A stretch of DNA of 64,000 bases. It comes from Sideroxydans sp. Lineage in GTDB: Bacteria > Pseudomonadota > Gammaproteobacteria > Burkholderiales > Gallionellaceae. Position 1 is the first letter of the stretch. Each line of letters opens with the position of its first letter. The stretch spans positions 152,580 to 216,579 of the forward strand of contig VMTA01000047.1 of NCBI GenBank assembly GCA_013791855.1, in the 5' to 3' direction. A model generated the notes under the pieces. It ran no database searches. It was not told where the DNA came from and saw nothing but the letters and a program-made list of their open reading frames with translations. This document shows, in pieces, positions 1 through 7,536 of the stretch. The position numbers were made by a program, and so were the translations under genes.

Positions 1-235
1 CGACTACGCGCTTGCCGACTGCATGACAGCCATCACAGGCACGCGGCGTGCCTTTGAACACACCGCCGACGTGACACGTCTCACATGCTGCCGCAGCATG
101 ACCGCCTGAAAGCGGGAAGCCGGTTGTCATGTGATTGAAATCACGCCCGATCTGCTCCGCAGCGCTTGCAGACAGCGTCATCACTGCCAGCAAGACGGCC
201 AACACAGCACCGAAAATCCCTGTTTTTCTCTCCAT
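1..235 (-). CDS. Multihaem c-type cytochrome, N-terminal part (cut by window edge)
   Basis: Reading on the minus strand from ATG at 235 gives MERKTG, a hydrophobic stretch (about residues 6-26, LAVLLAVM, ending SASAAE) that looks like a Sec signal peptide, then FNHMTTGFPLSGGH and two haem-binding motifs, CETCH and CDGCH, before the sequence runs off the window. A GAGGAGG ribosome binding site lies 6 bases before the ATG. It is the third gene of a minus-strand cytochrome cluster, 78 bases after the 24-haem gene, so probably co-transcribed. The protein should be periplasmic or outer-surface and carry electrons; total haem number and partner cannot be seen here. Confidence 0.85.
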   Translation of the reverse strand, partial: MERKTGIFGAVLAVLLAVMTLSASAAEQIGRDFNHMTTGFPLSGGHAAAACETCHVGGVFKGTPRACDGCHAVGKRVV

Positions 236-258
236 GACAACCTCCTCGATAGTTCACT

Positions 259-274
259 GACTAATTGTTTAGTC
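259..274. repeat. Short perfect hairpin between two cytochrome genes
   Basis: GACTAA-TTGT-TTAGTC, a 6-bp perfect inverted repeat with a 4-base loop in the spacer between the 24-haem gene and the next cytochrome. There is no T-run after it, so it is not a standard terminator; an RNA-processing or stability element is possible. Confidence 0.35.
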
Positions 275-313
275 TGCCCCGACTGCTGTCGAATGCAAAC
301 TTGACTTTTTCCG

Positions 314-2125
314 CTATTTCTTCTGGGGCACGACTACGCCCATCTTAACTGTCTTCCAATCATTGCCCTCATGGCAACGCTCGCATCGATCACCGAAGTT
401 GCCGTTGTGCACATCGTCGCGCTCATGGCAGCTACCACATGCCGTAGAGGCCACCACCTTCTTGCTCATCGGCTTGGAGTGGCATGCATAGCACTTGTTG
501 GCAGTCTTCTTGTGCGGACCATCCAGCTTGAAGTTGGTCTTGTTGTGATCGAAGTCCCATGCCGCCCACGAACGCGTGGAGTGGCAAACCTGGCATTCGG
601 TTCCCAAGCGGCGACGGTGGACATCTTCGTCATCCTTTTCATGGCATGACCAGCAGTCCGACTTGGCGTCCTTGAAGGTCGGCTTTTCGTGGCATTTCTT
701 GCAGGCGACCAATGCATGCCGCCCCAGTAACGGGAAGGTCGACATGCGGTTGTGGTTGAACTTGTCCGTTTTCTTCCAGTCGTCCTCGACGTGGCAAGTC
801 TCGCACTTCTTGCCTTCCTGGCCCTTGTGTGACTTGTCGTCATCCTTCTGGTGACAGCTGATGCAATCTTTCTGCAGCTTATCCTTGTACAAATCGCCCT
901 TGTGGCAGTCGGTACATTTGGCCTTCTTGTGCTTGCCGAGCAAGGGGTACTTGGTCTCCTTGTCATGGTCGAACTTGATGTCCTTCCATTCGTTCGCGGT
1001 GTGACAGGTCTCGCACTTGATACCGAAGTTGCCCTTGTGCGCCTTGTCGTCATCCTTCTTGTGGCAGGAGACGCAGGTCATCTTCAGCTTGTCCTTGTAC
1101 AGGTCACCCTTGTGGCAATCGGTACACTTGGTCTTCTTGTGCTTGCCGAGCAAGTCAAACTTGGTCTGCTTGTCGTGATCGAACTTGATGTCCTTCCACT
1201 CTTTTTCAGTGTGGCAGGTCTCGCACTTGGGACCGAACTTGCCCTTGTGCGCTTTGTCGTCGTCCTTCTTGTGGCATTCATTGCATTTCGTCGGCGTGCC
1301 CTTGTATTTCTTGTTGATGTGGCACTTGTCGCACTTCACTTCTTCGTGCTTACCCAGCAATTTGAACTTGGTCTTGTCGTGGTCGAATTTGGTCTGCTTC
1401 CAGTCCTTTGCCGTATGGCAGGTTTCGCACTTCTTACCCAGCTTGCCGTTGTGCGCCTTGTCATCGTCCTTCTTGTGGCAGGCGACACATTCCATCGGCG
1501 TTTTTTTGTATTTATGGTCGATGTGGCACTTCAGACACTTCACGTCGACGTGCTTGCCTTCCAGCTTGAACTTGGTCTTGCCATGATCGAAGTCGGTGGT
1601 CTTCCAGTCCTTGTCCACGTGGCACTTGGCGCAATCCTCACCCAGACCGCCTTTGTGTTTATCGTCCTTCTTGTGGCAGCTGAAGCAGAGTTGCGGCGCT
1701 TCGCGGAATTTCTTGCCTGCCTTATGACAACTTTCGCACTTGACCTTGTCCTGCTTGCTGTTGACGAGGTGACCGCCTTTGAGCTCAAAGTCTGTCAGTT
1801 TGTGATCGAACTTGTCGTGATCAAATTCCGCCGCCTTGAAATCGCGTCCCTTGTGTTCGGCGTGACACTCTTTGCAATCTTTCGCCGTATCGATACGACC
1901 GTGATGGCCTTTCTTCTCGGCGACATCCTTGCCCACATCCTTATGACAATCCGTACACAGACGATTCTGTGCCTTCTTGTCGAACTTCTTGTGGCAAAGC
2001 TCGCACTTCTCCTCTTCCTTGGCATGGCCCTTGATGACATCGCCGGGCATCAGCAGTTTGTTGGCGTTCGCCTGCATGGGCAGCGCGAACAGGAAGAAGA
2101 TGAGGGCTAGGGTACGCAGCAGCAT
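314..2125 (-). CDS. Secreted 24-haem c-type cytochrome with tandem three-haem repeats
   Basis: A 603-residue protein starting MLLRTLALIFF with a signal peptide ending near MQANA. I count 24 CXXCH motifs, so it could bind 24 covalent haems. The first three form a cytochrome c3-like block; most of the rest is a repeat of about 60-70 residues with the order CETCH, FDHDKTKF, LLGKH, KCxxCH, yK, CxxCH, KKDDDKAHKG. The protein is very rich in Lys, Asp and His, with many His available as distal ligands. The open frame extends upstream to 2227, but residues before 2125 overlap the neighbouring gene and lack a signal peptide, so I use the internal ATG. It lies 17 bases after the b-like membrane protein gene and probably forms an operon with it. 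Role inferred: periplasmic or cross-envelope electron wire, as in metal oxidisers and reducers. Confidence 0.9.
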   Translation of the reverse strand: MLLRTLALIFFLFALPMQANANKLLMPGDVIKGHAKEEEKCELCHKKFDKKAQNRLCTDCHKDVGKDVAEKKGHHGRIDTAKDCKECHAEHKGRDFKAAEFDHDKFDHKLTDFELKGGHLVNSKQDKVKCESCHKAGKKFREAPQLCFSCHKKDDKHKGGLGEDCAKCHVDKDWKTTDFDHGKTKFKLEGKHVDVKCLKCHIDHKYKKTPMECVACHKKDDDKAHNGKLGKKCETCHTAKDWKQTKFDHDKTKFKLLGKHEEVKCDKCHINKKYKGTPTKCNECHKKDDDKAHKGKFGPKCETCHTEKEWKDIKFDHDKQTKFDLLGKHKKTKCTDCHKGDLYKDKLKMTCVSCHKKDDDKAHKGNFGIKCETCHTANEWKDIKFDHDKETKYPLLGKHKKAKCTDCHKGDLYKDKLQKDCISCHQKDDDKSHKGQEGKKCETCHVEDDWKKTDKFNHNRMSTFPLLGRHALVACKKCHEKPTFKDAKSDCWSCHEKDDEDVHRRRLGTECQVCHSTRSWAAWDFDHNKTNFKLDGPHKKTANKCYACHSKPMSKKVVASTACGSCHERDDVHNGNFGDRCERCHEGNDWKTVKMGVVVPQKK

Positions 2126-2142
2126 AGTCGGTATCAATTCAA

Positions 2143-3039
2143 TCAGTAAGCGTGGACCGCATACACGTGATAGATGGCACTGAACACCATCATGAACACC
2201 AGCGGGATATGGAAGATGTGCCACCAAGAGAACAAACGCTCATAGGTATGGAACTGGGCGGCATCACGGACAGCATGCAAGTAGGCAGTGATCTTCTCTT
2301 TGTATTCGTCGAACAGCTTCTCCAGGCCTTTGCTCTGATCGGCATTGAAATGCTTCTCGGCACCCTGCGCACGCATCACCTGATGCAAATCTGCAGGCAA
2401 GCGACGTGACAACACCGCCGACTTGAATCCCATCTTGGCAAAGCTGATGAATCCGTAACCGGTCTCCTTGGCATATTTTTCAGCCTCATCATGAAATGAC
2501 TGCAGTTGCTGTTCGATATGCGGCGCAAAACTGAACATGGACTTGATATCGCCGGTCTGCTCCATTTCGGCATGCAGCTCGTTCACCGTCGCCTGGCGGC
2601 CATACAGACCATGGTGGATCTTGGTATAGAAGAAACGACCGAAAGTACCGCTGCCCGACACCAGCAGCATGCAGTACATCGCCACCGCCGCATTAATCGA
2701 GCCCGTCGGATGGATGAACGGAATGTAAACGTGATAGGTGGAATGGAAGATGATGAACAGCGGCCCCAGGATACCCAGCACCATGTGCCACTTAAACCAG
2801 ACCGGCAGGAAGCCGAAGTTCTCCAGAAAGGTCCAGCGCTTGCGCAGGGGATACAGCAGCAACAGCAGCATCATCGTGCCGCCGATCAGCCCCAGGTTGT
2901 AGCCGAAATCGAACAGCTCTTCGCCAGGCTTATAATAAGTCTGAGGATAAACAATGAAGTAACCGGCCAGCGTAATCACGCCGACGATACTGATGAAGAT
3001 CATCCACATCAGGTGTTCAGATTGTTTATTCGTTCTCAT
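2143..3039 (-). CDS. Cytochrome b-like integral membrane protein of the multihaem cluster
   Basis: A 298-residue protein from ATG 3039, which has AGGGAAAA just upstream; the longer frame to 3093 has no such site. Hydrophobic segments: near residues 12-32, 48-66, 83-106, 117-140, and a C-terminal one (WWHIFHIPLVFMMVFSAIYH). His residues sit in or next to these helices (KWH, FHSTYH, WHIFH, IYHVYAVH), as expected for b-haem ligands. A long hydrophilic stretch separates helix 4 from the last helix. This suggests a quinone- or cytoplasm-facing partner passing electrons to or from the periplasmic 24-haem cytochrome encoded 17 bases downstream. The exact family is not certain; it resembles ferric-reductase/NapC-independent b-type modules. 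Haem binding is inferred. Confidence 0.7.
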   Translation of the reverse strand: MRTNKQSEHLMWMIFISIVGVITLAGYFIVYPQTYYKPGEELFDFGYNLGLIGGTMMLLLLLYPLRKRWTFLENFGFLPVWFKWHMVLGILGPLFIIFHSTYHVYIPFIHPTGSINAAVAMYCMLLVSGSGTFGRFFYTKIHHGLYGRQATVNELHAEMEQTGDIKSMFSFAPHIEQQLQSFHDEAEKYAKETGYGFISFAKMGFKSAVLSRRLPADLHQVMRAQGAEKHFNADQSKGLEKLFDEYKEKITAYLHAVRDAAQFHTYERLFSWWHIFHIPLVFMMVFSAIYHVYAVHAY

Positions 3040-3262
3040 TTTTCCCTGTCTACAGTGCCCGGCCAAAACGGCACAAATTTTAACTGCGATCACTGAACCT
3101 GTCTTAATAAATTTGTCTTAATAACGCGACAACCCTAGAATGCCGCTGCCTGCGACAACGCCTTGTACAATAAAGTTCGCATTTATTTTGAAATAGTCTG
3201 ACAGGCGGCTAGGTCATTCAGACCAGTGGCGCACCCCATTCAACAACTCAAAGACCAAACCT
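3040..3262. promoter_or_regulatory. Divergent promoter region of the electron-transfer locus
   Basis: 223 bases separate the minus-strand cytochrome operon from the plus-strand flavoprotein gene, so both promoters must lie here. It is locally AT-rich (around 3095-3190) and contains a tandem TGTCTTAATA near 3102-3123. I could not fix convincing -35/-10 pairs. Confidence 0.5.
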
Positions 3263-4570
3263 ATGGACCTCCTCGATCTATCCGTATACCTGATCCCATT
3301 GATCATCATCATGTTCTTTTATTTGGGCAGCAGGAAGAAGAAAGAAACCAGTTCCGTCGAACAGATGAAAGACGCGATCACTCAGGGCTTGACCGAGCCA
3401 TCATCACTGCACCCGGTGATCGATCCGCGCTTGTGCCTGGGATCGGGCAGCTGCATCAAAGCATGCCCCGAAGGGGCCATAGGGATGATCAAGGGCAAAG
3501 CGGTACTTATCAATCCGACCCACTGCATCGGCCATGGCGCTTGTGCGGCTGCGTGTCCGCATGACGCGATCACTCTGGTATTCGGCACCGAAAAACGCGG
3601 CATGGATATCCCGCAGGTCGATCCGACTTTCGAGACCAATATCAAAGGACTGTTCATTGCCGGCGAACTGGGCGGCATGGGACTGATTCGCAAATCTGCC
3701 AGCCAGGGTTCACAAGCAATGGATTCCATCGCCAAACTCAAAGGCAGCGACAACGACTACGACGTAATTATCGTCGGGGCCGGCCCGGCCGGCATGGGTG
3801 CGGCACTTGGCGCCATCCAGCACAAGCTGCGCTATCTGGTTGTTGAGCAGGAAAGCTCGCTCGGCGGCGCCATCTTCCAGTACCCGCGCAACAAGATCGC
3901 CATGACCGCACCGGTCAAGCTGCCTGTTGTGGGCGAGATGCATTTCAAGGAAGTCAGCAAAGAACGCTTGCTGGAATGGTGGCTGGGCATCATCGAACAG
4001 ACCGGCATCAAGCTGAATTACAACGAGCGCATGGAGAACGTGACGCCGACCGACAACGGCTTCATCGTCAAGACCAGCAAGGGGGAATACAAAACTCGCG
4101 CTGTCCTGCTGGCCATCGGCAGACGCGGCACACCACGCAAACTCGGCGCACCCGGCGAAGAGTTGCCTAAAGTGGTGTATCGCCTGATCGACCCCGAGCA
4201 ATATCGCAACATGCATGTGATCGTGGTCGGCGGGGGCGACAGCGCGGTCGAGGCTGCCATGGCCGTGGCAGAGGAGCAAGGCACTACCGTTTCACTGCTG
4301 GCACGCGGCGAAGACTTCGGCAAGGCTTTCGGCGGCGCCAAGCCTAAGAACCGCGACAAACTGAAGGCCATGTCCGATGCCGGAAAATTGAAGATCTACC
4401 TGAAATCCGGCGTCAAGCAGATCACCCCGGGAACAGCTGTCATCAAATTCGGAGATGAGGAAGCAGAGATCCCGAATGACGGTGTCATCGTGTGCGCCGG
4501 TGGCACCCTGCCCACACCTTTCCTGAAGCAGATCGGCGTGATGGTGGACACCAAGTTCGGCACGGCTTGA
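3263..4570 (+). CDS. Membrane-anchored ferredoxin-flavoprotein oxidoreductase, apparently circularly permuted
   Basis: A 435-residue protein. Order: membrane anchor (about 6-22), a two-cluster ferredoxin domain (about 52-105) with CLGSGSCIKACP and CIGHGACAAACP, a segment ETNIKGLFIAGELGGMG (about 124-140), an FAD site VGAGPAGMGA (171-180), and an NAD(P) site VVGGGDSA (321-328). In thioredoxin-reductase-like enzymes the GLFxAG motif is C-terminal; here it precedes the FAD Rossmann motif and the protein stops soon after the position where it should appear. Both ferredoxin motifs lack the usual second Cys (Ser61 and His91 instead). Likely job: electron transfer between NAD(P)H, FeS centres and the membrane, perhaps in reverse electron flow. 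It is divergent from the cytochrome operon and ends in a strong terminator. Confidence 0.8.
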   Translation: MDLLDLSVYLIPLIIIMFFYLGSRKKKETSSVEQMKDAITQGLTEPSSLHPVIDPRLCLGSGSCIKACPEGAIGMIKGKAVLINPTHCIGHGACAAACPHDAITLVFGTEKRGMDIPQVDPTFETNIKGLFIAGELGGMGLIRKSASQGSQAMDSIAKLKGSDNDYDVIIVGAGPAGMGAALGAIQHKLRYLVVEQESSLGGAIFQYPRNKIAMTAPVKLPVVGEMHFKEVSKERLLEWWLGIIEQTGIKLNYNERMENVTPTDNGFIVKTSKGEYKTRAVLLAIGRRGTPRKLGAPGEELPKVVYRLIDPEQYRNMHVIVVGGGDSAVEAAMAVAEEQGTTVSLLARGEDFGKAFGGAKPKNRDKLKAMSDAGKLKIYLKSGVKQITPGTAVIKFGDEEAEIPNDGVIVCAGGTLPTPFLKQIGVMVDTKFGTA

Positions 4571-4586
4571 TACGCCGTAGCAAAGC

Positions 4587-4617
4587 AAAAGGCCTGCAAG
4601 ATTTGCAGGCCTTTTTT
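4587..4617 (+). terminator. Rho-independent terminator after the ferredoxin-flavoprotein gene
   Basis: Inverted repeat GGCCTGCAA / TTGCAGGCC, three-base loop, flanked by AAAA on the left and six T on the right. It sits 17 bases after the stop codon. Confidence 0.9.
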
Positions 4618-4619
4618 AT

Positions 4620-4695
4620 TGGTGCCGCTTGTCGGATTCGAACTGACGACCTACCGCTTACAAGGCGGTTGCTCTACCAACTGAGCTAAAGCGGC
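4620..4695 (-). tRNA. tRNA-Thr (anticodon TGT)
   Basis: The minus strand folds as a 76-base tRNA: acceptor GCCGCTT pairs with AAGCGGC, the D-arm contains AGCTCAGTTGGTAGAGC, the anticodon loop is TTGTAAG within CCGCC/GGCGG, the T-arm contains GTTCGAATC, and the CCA end is encoded. Reads ACA codons. Confidence 0.95.
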
Positions 4696-4710
4696 GGTAA
4701 ATCATGAAAC

Positions 4711-4786
4711 TGGTGGGTCGGCCGAGATTCGAACTCGGGACCAACGGATTAAAAGTCCGCTGCTCTACCGGCTGAGCTACCGACCC
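4711..4786 (-). tRNA. tRNA-Lys (anticodon TTT)
   Basis: 76-base minus-strand tRNA: acceptor GGGTCGG / CCGACCC, anticodon loop CTTTTAA between GCGGA and TCCGT-type arms, T-loop GTTCGAATC, encoded CCA. It lies 15 bases upstream of tRNA-Thr in the same direction, so the two are probably one transcript. Confidence 0.95.
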
Positions 4787-4847
4787 GGTAAAAAGAGAGC
4801 GCGCATTATACGGGTTTGCACTCCAGAGTCAAAGCATCAAATGCGAT

Positions 4848-5528
4848 TTATGCATTTTGATAATGAGTCGGGTCGTCTACTTGTGCCGCGCGGAATCCTT
4901 CTTGTCGCAAACGGCATGAATCACAGCGGCCACAGGCACGCCCCGACTCGTCCGCCTGATAACACGAAACGGTCATCGCGTAATCGACGCCGAGTTGCAT
5001 ACCCAACCGAATGATCTCCGCCTTGCTCAGATGCAACAGCGGCGCGTGCAATGTCAAAGCTTTGCCTTCGACTGCAGCCTTGGTCGCCAGATTCGCCATG
5101 CGCTCGAACGCCTCGACGAATTCAGGGCGGCAATCCGGGTAGCCGGAATAATCCACGGCATTCACACCGATAAAGATATCCTGTGCCTGCAGCACTTCAG
5201 CCCAGGCCAACGCCAATGACAACATGATGGTGTTGCGCGCCGGCACGTAGGTCAGCGGGATCCCGCTTGTAGCCGTCTCGGGGACTGCGATGCTGGCATC
5301 GGTCAGGGCCGAGCCTCCGAATGCCGTCAGGTCGATATTGATAACCCGGTGCGCAGTCGCCCCCAGACCGGAGGCGACACGTTGTGCAGCCGCAAGCTCC
5401 GCATGATGGCGCTGGCCGTAATCGACGCTCAGGGCATGGCACTGAAAACCCTGCGCACGCGCTTGCGCCAGCACCGTGGCCGAATCCAGCCCGCCCGACA
5501 ACAACACCACCGCTCGTTTATCGCTCAA
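4848..5528 (-). CDS. queC: 7-cyano-7-deazaguanine synthase QueC
   Basis: A 226-residue enzyme that converts 7-carboxy-7-deazaguanine to preQ0 using ATP and ammonia, in queuosine biosynthesis. The N-terminal PP-loop is [14 protein letters not shown] (about 7-20). The C-terminal zinc site is visible as [20 protein letters not shown]. The start is TTG at 5528, overlapping the queE stop by four bases, with GAGGTGGGG just upstream. It is the last gene of the long yebC-to-queC minus-strand run. Confidence 0.95.
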   Translation of the reverse strand: MSDKRAVVLLSGGLDSATVLAQARAQGFQCHALSVDYGQRHHAELAAAQRVASGLGATAHRVINIDLTAFGGSALTDASIAVPETATSGIPLTYVPARNTIMLSLALAWAEVLQAQDIFIGVNAVDYSGYPDCRPEFVEAFERMANLATKAAVEGKALTLHAPLLHLSKAEIIRLGMQLGVDYAMTVSCYQADESGRACGRCDSCRLRQEGFRAAQVDDPTHYQNA

Positions 5529-6181
5529 CGCCCCACCTCATTACCCCACAATACCTTGTGCAATTGCACCTGCATACGCACCGGCAAACGATCGCGCAAT
5601 ATCCATTCCGCCAGATCGCGTGCAGCCAATCCGTCATGGACCGGCGAGAACAGGACTTCGCAACGATGCGCCAGGTCCCGCTCGATCAGGACCTGCTTCG
5701 CCCACTGATAATCCGCCTCGTCGCACAACACGAACTTGATCTCGTCTTTACCGGTGAGGTGCACAAGATTCTCCCAGAGGTTCTTGCGCGCCTCACCGGA
5801 GCCCGGCGTCTTGATATCAAGCACCTTCACCACACGCGTATCCACACCGCTGACATCCACCGCACCGCTGGTCTCCAGCGACACCGCATAGCCGCCATCG
5901 CACAAGGCACGCAACAGGGGCAGGCTGTTCTTCTGCGCCAGCGGCTCACCGCCGGTGACACAGACATAATGTGCACCGTATTTTTCCACGGCGTGCAATA
6001 TCTCCTGTATCGACATACTTTTCCCGCCACTGAATGCGTGCGCACTGTCACAGTATCCGCAGCGCAACGGACAGCCGGTAAGCCGCACGAACACGGTCGG
6101 CAAGCCGATACGGGAACTCTCGCCTTGCAATGAGAAGAAGATTTCGCTGATGCGCAGCGTACTGCCTGAATCGGGTTTCAT
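5525..6181 (-). CDS. queE: 7-carboxy-7-deazaguanine synthase QueE
   Basis: A 218-residue radical SAM enzyme of queuosine biosynthesis that contracts the ring of 6-carboxytetrahydropterin. The substrate-side motif [11 protein letters not shown] is at about 12-22. The cluster motif is [13 protein letters not shown]3CX2C, the standard radical-SAM spacing (about 36-46). VCVTGGEPL follows, the usual SAM-binding glycine motif. Length is normal. It overlaps queC by four bases and starts 13 bases after cpoB, so translation is probably coupled. The queD and queF steps are not in this window. Confidence 0.95.
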   Translation of the reverse strand: MKPDSGSTLRISEIFFSLQGESSRIGLPTVFVRLTGCPLRCGYCDSAHAFSGGKSMSIQEILHAVEKYGAHYVCVTGGEPLAQKNSLPLLRALCDGGYAVSLETSGAVDVSGVDTRVVKVLDIKTPGSGEARKNLWENLVHLTGKDEIKFVLCDEADYQWAKQVLIERDLAHRCEVLFSPVHDGLAARDLAEWILRDRLPVRMQVQLHKVLWGNEVGR

Positions 6182-6194
6182 GAACTACAGCGGA

Positions 6195-6971
6195 TTACTT
6201 TAAGGTAGCCAGACGTTTCTTGGCTTTGTCCGAAGCATCGCTGCCCGGGAACTGGGAGATGAGATTCTTCAATGTACTGCGCGCAGCAGTTCTTTTCTTG
6301 AGTGACAACTGACATTCCGCCATATTCAGCATGGCCTCGGGCGCGCGCGGGTGGTCGGGATACTTGCTCAGCAGATTCTTGTAAGCGGCGAAGCTACCTG
6401 CATATTCCCTCGAGAGGAAATTCGCATTCCCCAGCCAGTAATACACATTGGCTTCATGCACAGACTGCGGGTACTGGCGCAAGAAATCACGGAAGGCGAG
6501 TGCCGCCTCGCGATAACTCTCTGCCCGATAGAAGCCGTAGGCCGTCTCGAATGCGCGATTCTCGCCCGACTGGCCATCGACAGCCCCCCCATCTGCAGGC
6601 GTGGCGGCCATGCGGGATGCCCCGCCGGTACCGCCCGCCTCCATCTGCCTCAAGCGGGAATCAAGATCGATGTAGAAGTCCTTCTGGCGCTTCTCGGCTT
6701 CTTGTTGAGCATGCCCGAACTCTTCGAACAGACCGCGCTGCTTGCGCATCTCGCTGGACTGCATCTCAAGCTGCATCTGCAAGCCGAGCAGGGAGCGCAC
6801 TGCAAGTTTGTTCTGCAGCTCTACTTCAACAAGCTGCTTCTCCAACGACACAACGCGCGCCTCCAACTTCTGGATCAGCTTCCGGGCGTCGTCATCAGCG
6901 AACAGCCCCGCATAAGCGGGGCTGCACACCAGCAACAGACCACCCAACAAGCGGGAGGCTGTGATCTTCAC
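6195..6971 (-). CDS. cpoB: Tol-Pal accessory protein CpoB (YbgF)
   Basis: A periplasmic protein that links Tol-Pal constriction to peptidoglycan synthesis. From GTG 6971 (VKITASRLLGG) there is a signal peptide ending near SPAYA. Next comes a coiled-coil region rich in Gln, Glu and Leu (about 30-110; LEARVVSLEKQL, LQMQLEMQSSEMRKQ), then three TPR-like repeats (FETAYGFYRAESYREAALAF, VYYWLGNANFLSREYAGSF, ALLNMAECQ-type). The longer frame to 7022 would run into pal and hide the signal peptide. The GTG is two bases after the pal stop codon. About 258 residues, typical for the family. Confidence 0.9.
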   Translation of the reverse strand: MKITASRLLGGLLLVCSPAYAGLFADDDARKLIQKLEARVVSLEKQLVEVELQNKLAVRSLLGLQMQLEMQSSEMRKQRGLFEEFGHAQQEAEKRQKDFYIDLDSRLRQMEAGGTGGASRMAATPADGGAVDGQSGENRAFETAYGFYRAESYREAALAFRDFLRQYPQSVHEANVYYWLGNANFLSREYAGSFAAYKNLLSKYPDHPRAPEAMLNMAECQLSLKKRTAARSTLKNLISQFPGSDASDKAKKRLATLK

Positions 6972-6973
6972 GC

Positions 6974-7513
6974 TTACTGCGCGCTGTAGTTGATGTCTGC
7001 GCGACGATTCTGCGCCCAGCAAGCTTCGTTATGCTCGCTGCAACGCGGCTTCTCTTCGCCGTAGCTGACTGTTTCGATCTGGGAATCCGAAGCGCCGCCC
7101 AACACCAAGGCACGCTTGGTGTTCTTGGCACGACGTTGACCCAGGCCGAGGTTGTACTCGCTGCTGCCGCGCTCGTCAGCGTTGCCTTCTACACGCACCT
7201 TGGCATCGGGGTGGCTTGCCAGATATTCAGCATGATTCATGATGGTCTCGCGGTCCGCATCCTGCACGGCATCCACATCGAACGGGAAGTACACGCTGTT
7301 CTTTTCCATCAAGGCAGCTTGTGCATCGGCAGCGGCTTGGGCATCTGCAGCAGCCTGAGCATCGGTAGCAGTAGCACCCTGAGCATCTGCAGCAGGCGCT
7401 TCAGTAGTAGCGGCGGAAGTAGTTGCAGGTTCTGCGACCTCTTCTTTCGGCGGATTGCTGCTACAAGCAGCCAGCAGGTTCAACAACAACACACTGAGGA
7501 TCAGTTTCTTCAT
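6974..7513 (-). CDS. pal: Peptidoglycan-associated lipoprotein Pal
   Basis: A 179-residue outer-membrane lipoprotein that anchors the outer membrane to peptidoglycan and is the terminus of the Tol-Pal machine. The signal ends with lipobox LLAAC (Cys17). A low-complexity Ala/Asp/Gln linker follows (about 25-65). The C-terminal OmpA-like peptidoglycan-binding domain is about 70-179, with VYFPFDVDAV, NHAEYLASHPDAKVRVEGNAD and ERGSSEYNLGLGQRRA. The linker, built from repeats of AADAQA, is longer than in many Pal proteins. Confidence 0.97.
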   Translation of the reverse strand: MKKLILSVLLLNLLAACSSNPPKEEVAEPATTSAATTEAPAADAQGATATDAQAAADAQAAADAQAALMEKNSVYFPFDVDAVQDADRETIMNHAEYLASHPDAKVRVEGNADERGSSEYNLGLGQRRAKNTKRALVLGGASDSQIETVSYGEEKPRCSEHNEACWAQNRRADINYSAQ

Positions 7514-7536
7514 CTCGCATACTCCTTCTCAATTAT

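Noticed and set aside
851..2110. Long hydrophobic plus-strand frame (419 codons) opposite the 24-haem cytochrome
   Set aside because: It is the antisense of a Lys/Asp/Cys/His repeat gene; the Val/Leu richness and repeats are produced by the complement of those codons. No ribosome binding site or family match.
4839..4857. AAATGC/GCATTT inverted repeat at the queC stop
   Set aside because: Short AT-rich stem overlapping the coding end, with no T-run; not convincing as terminator.
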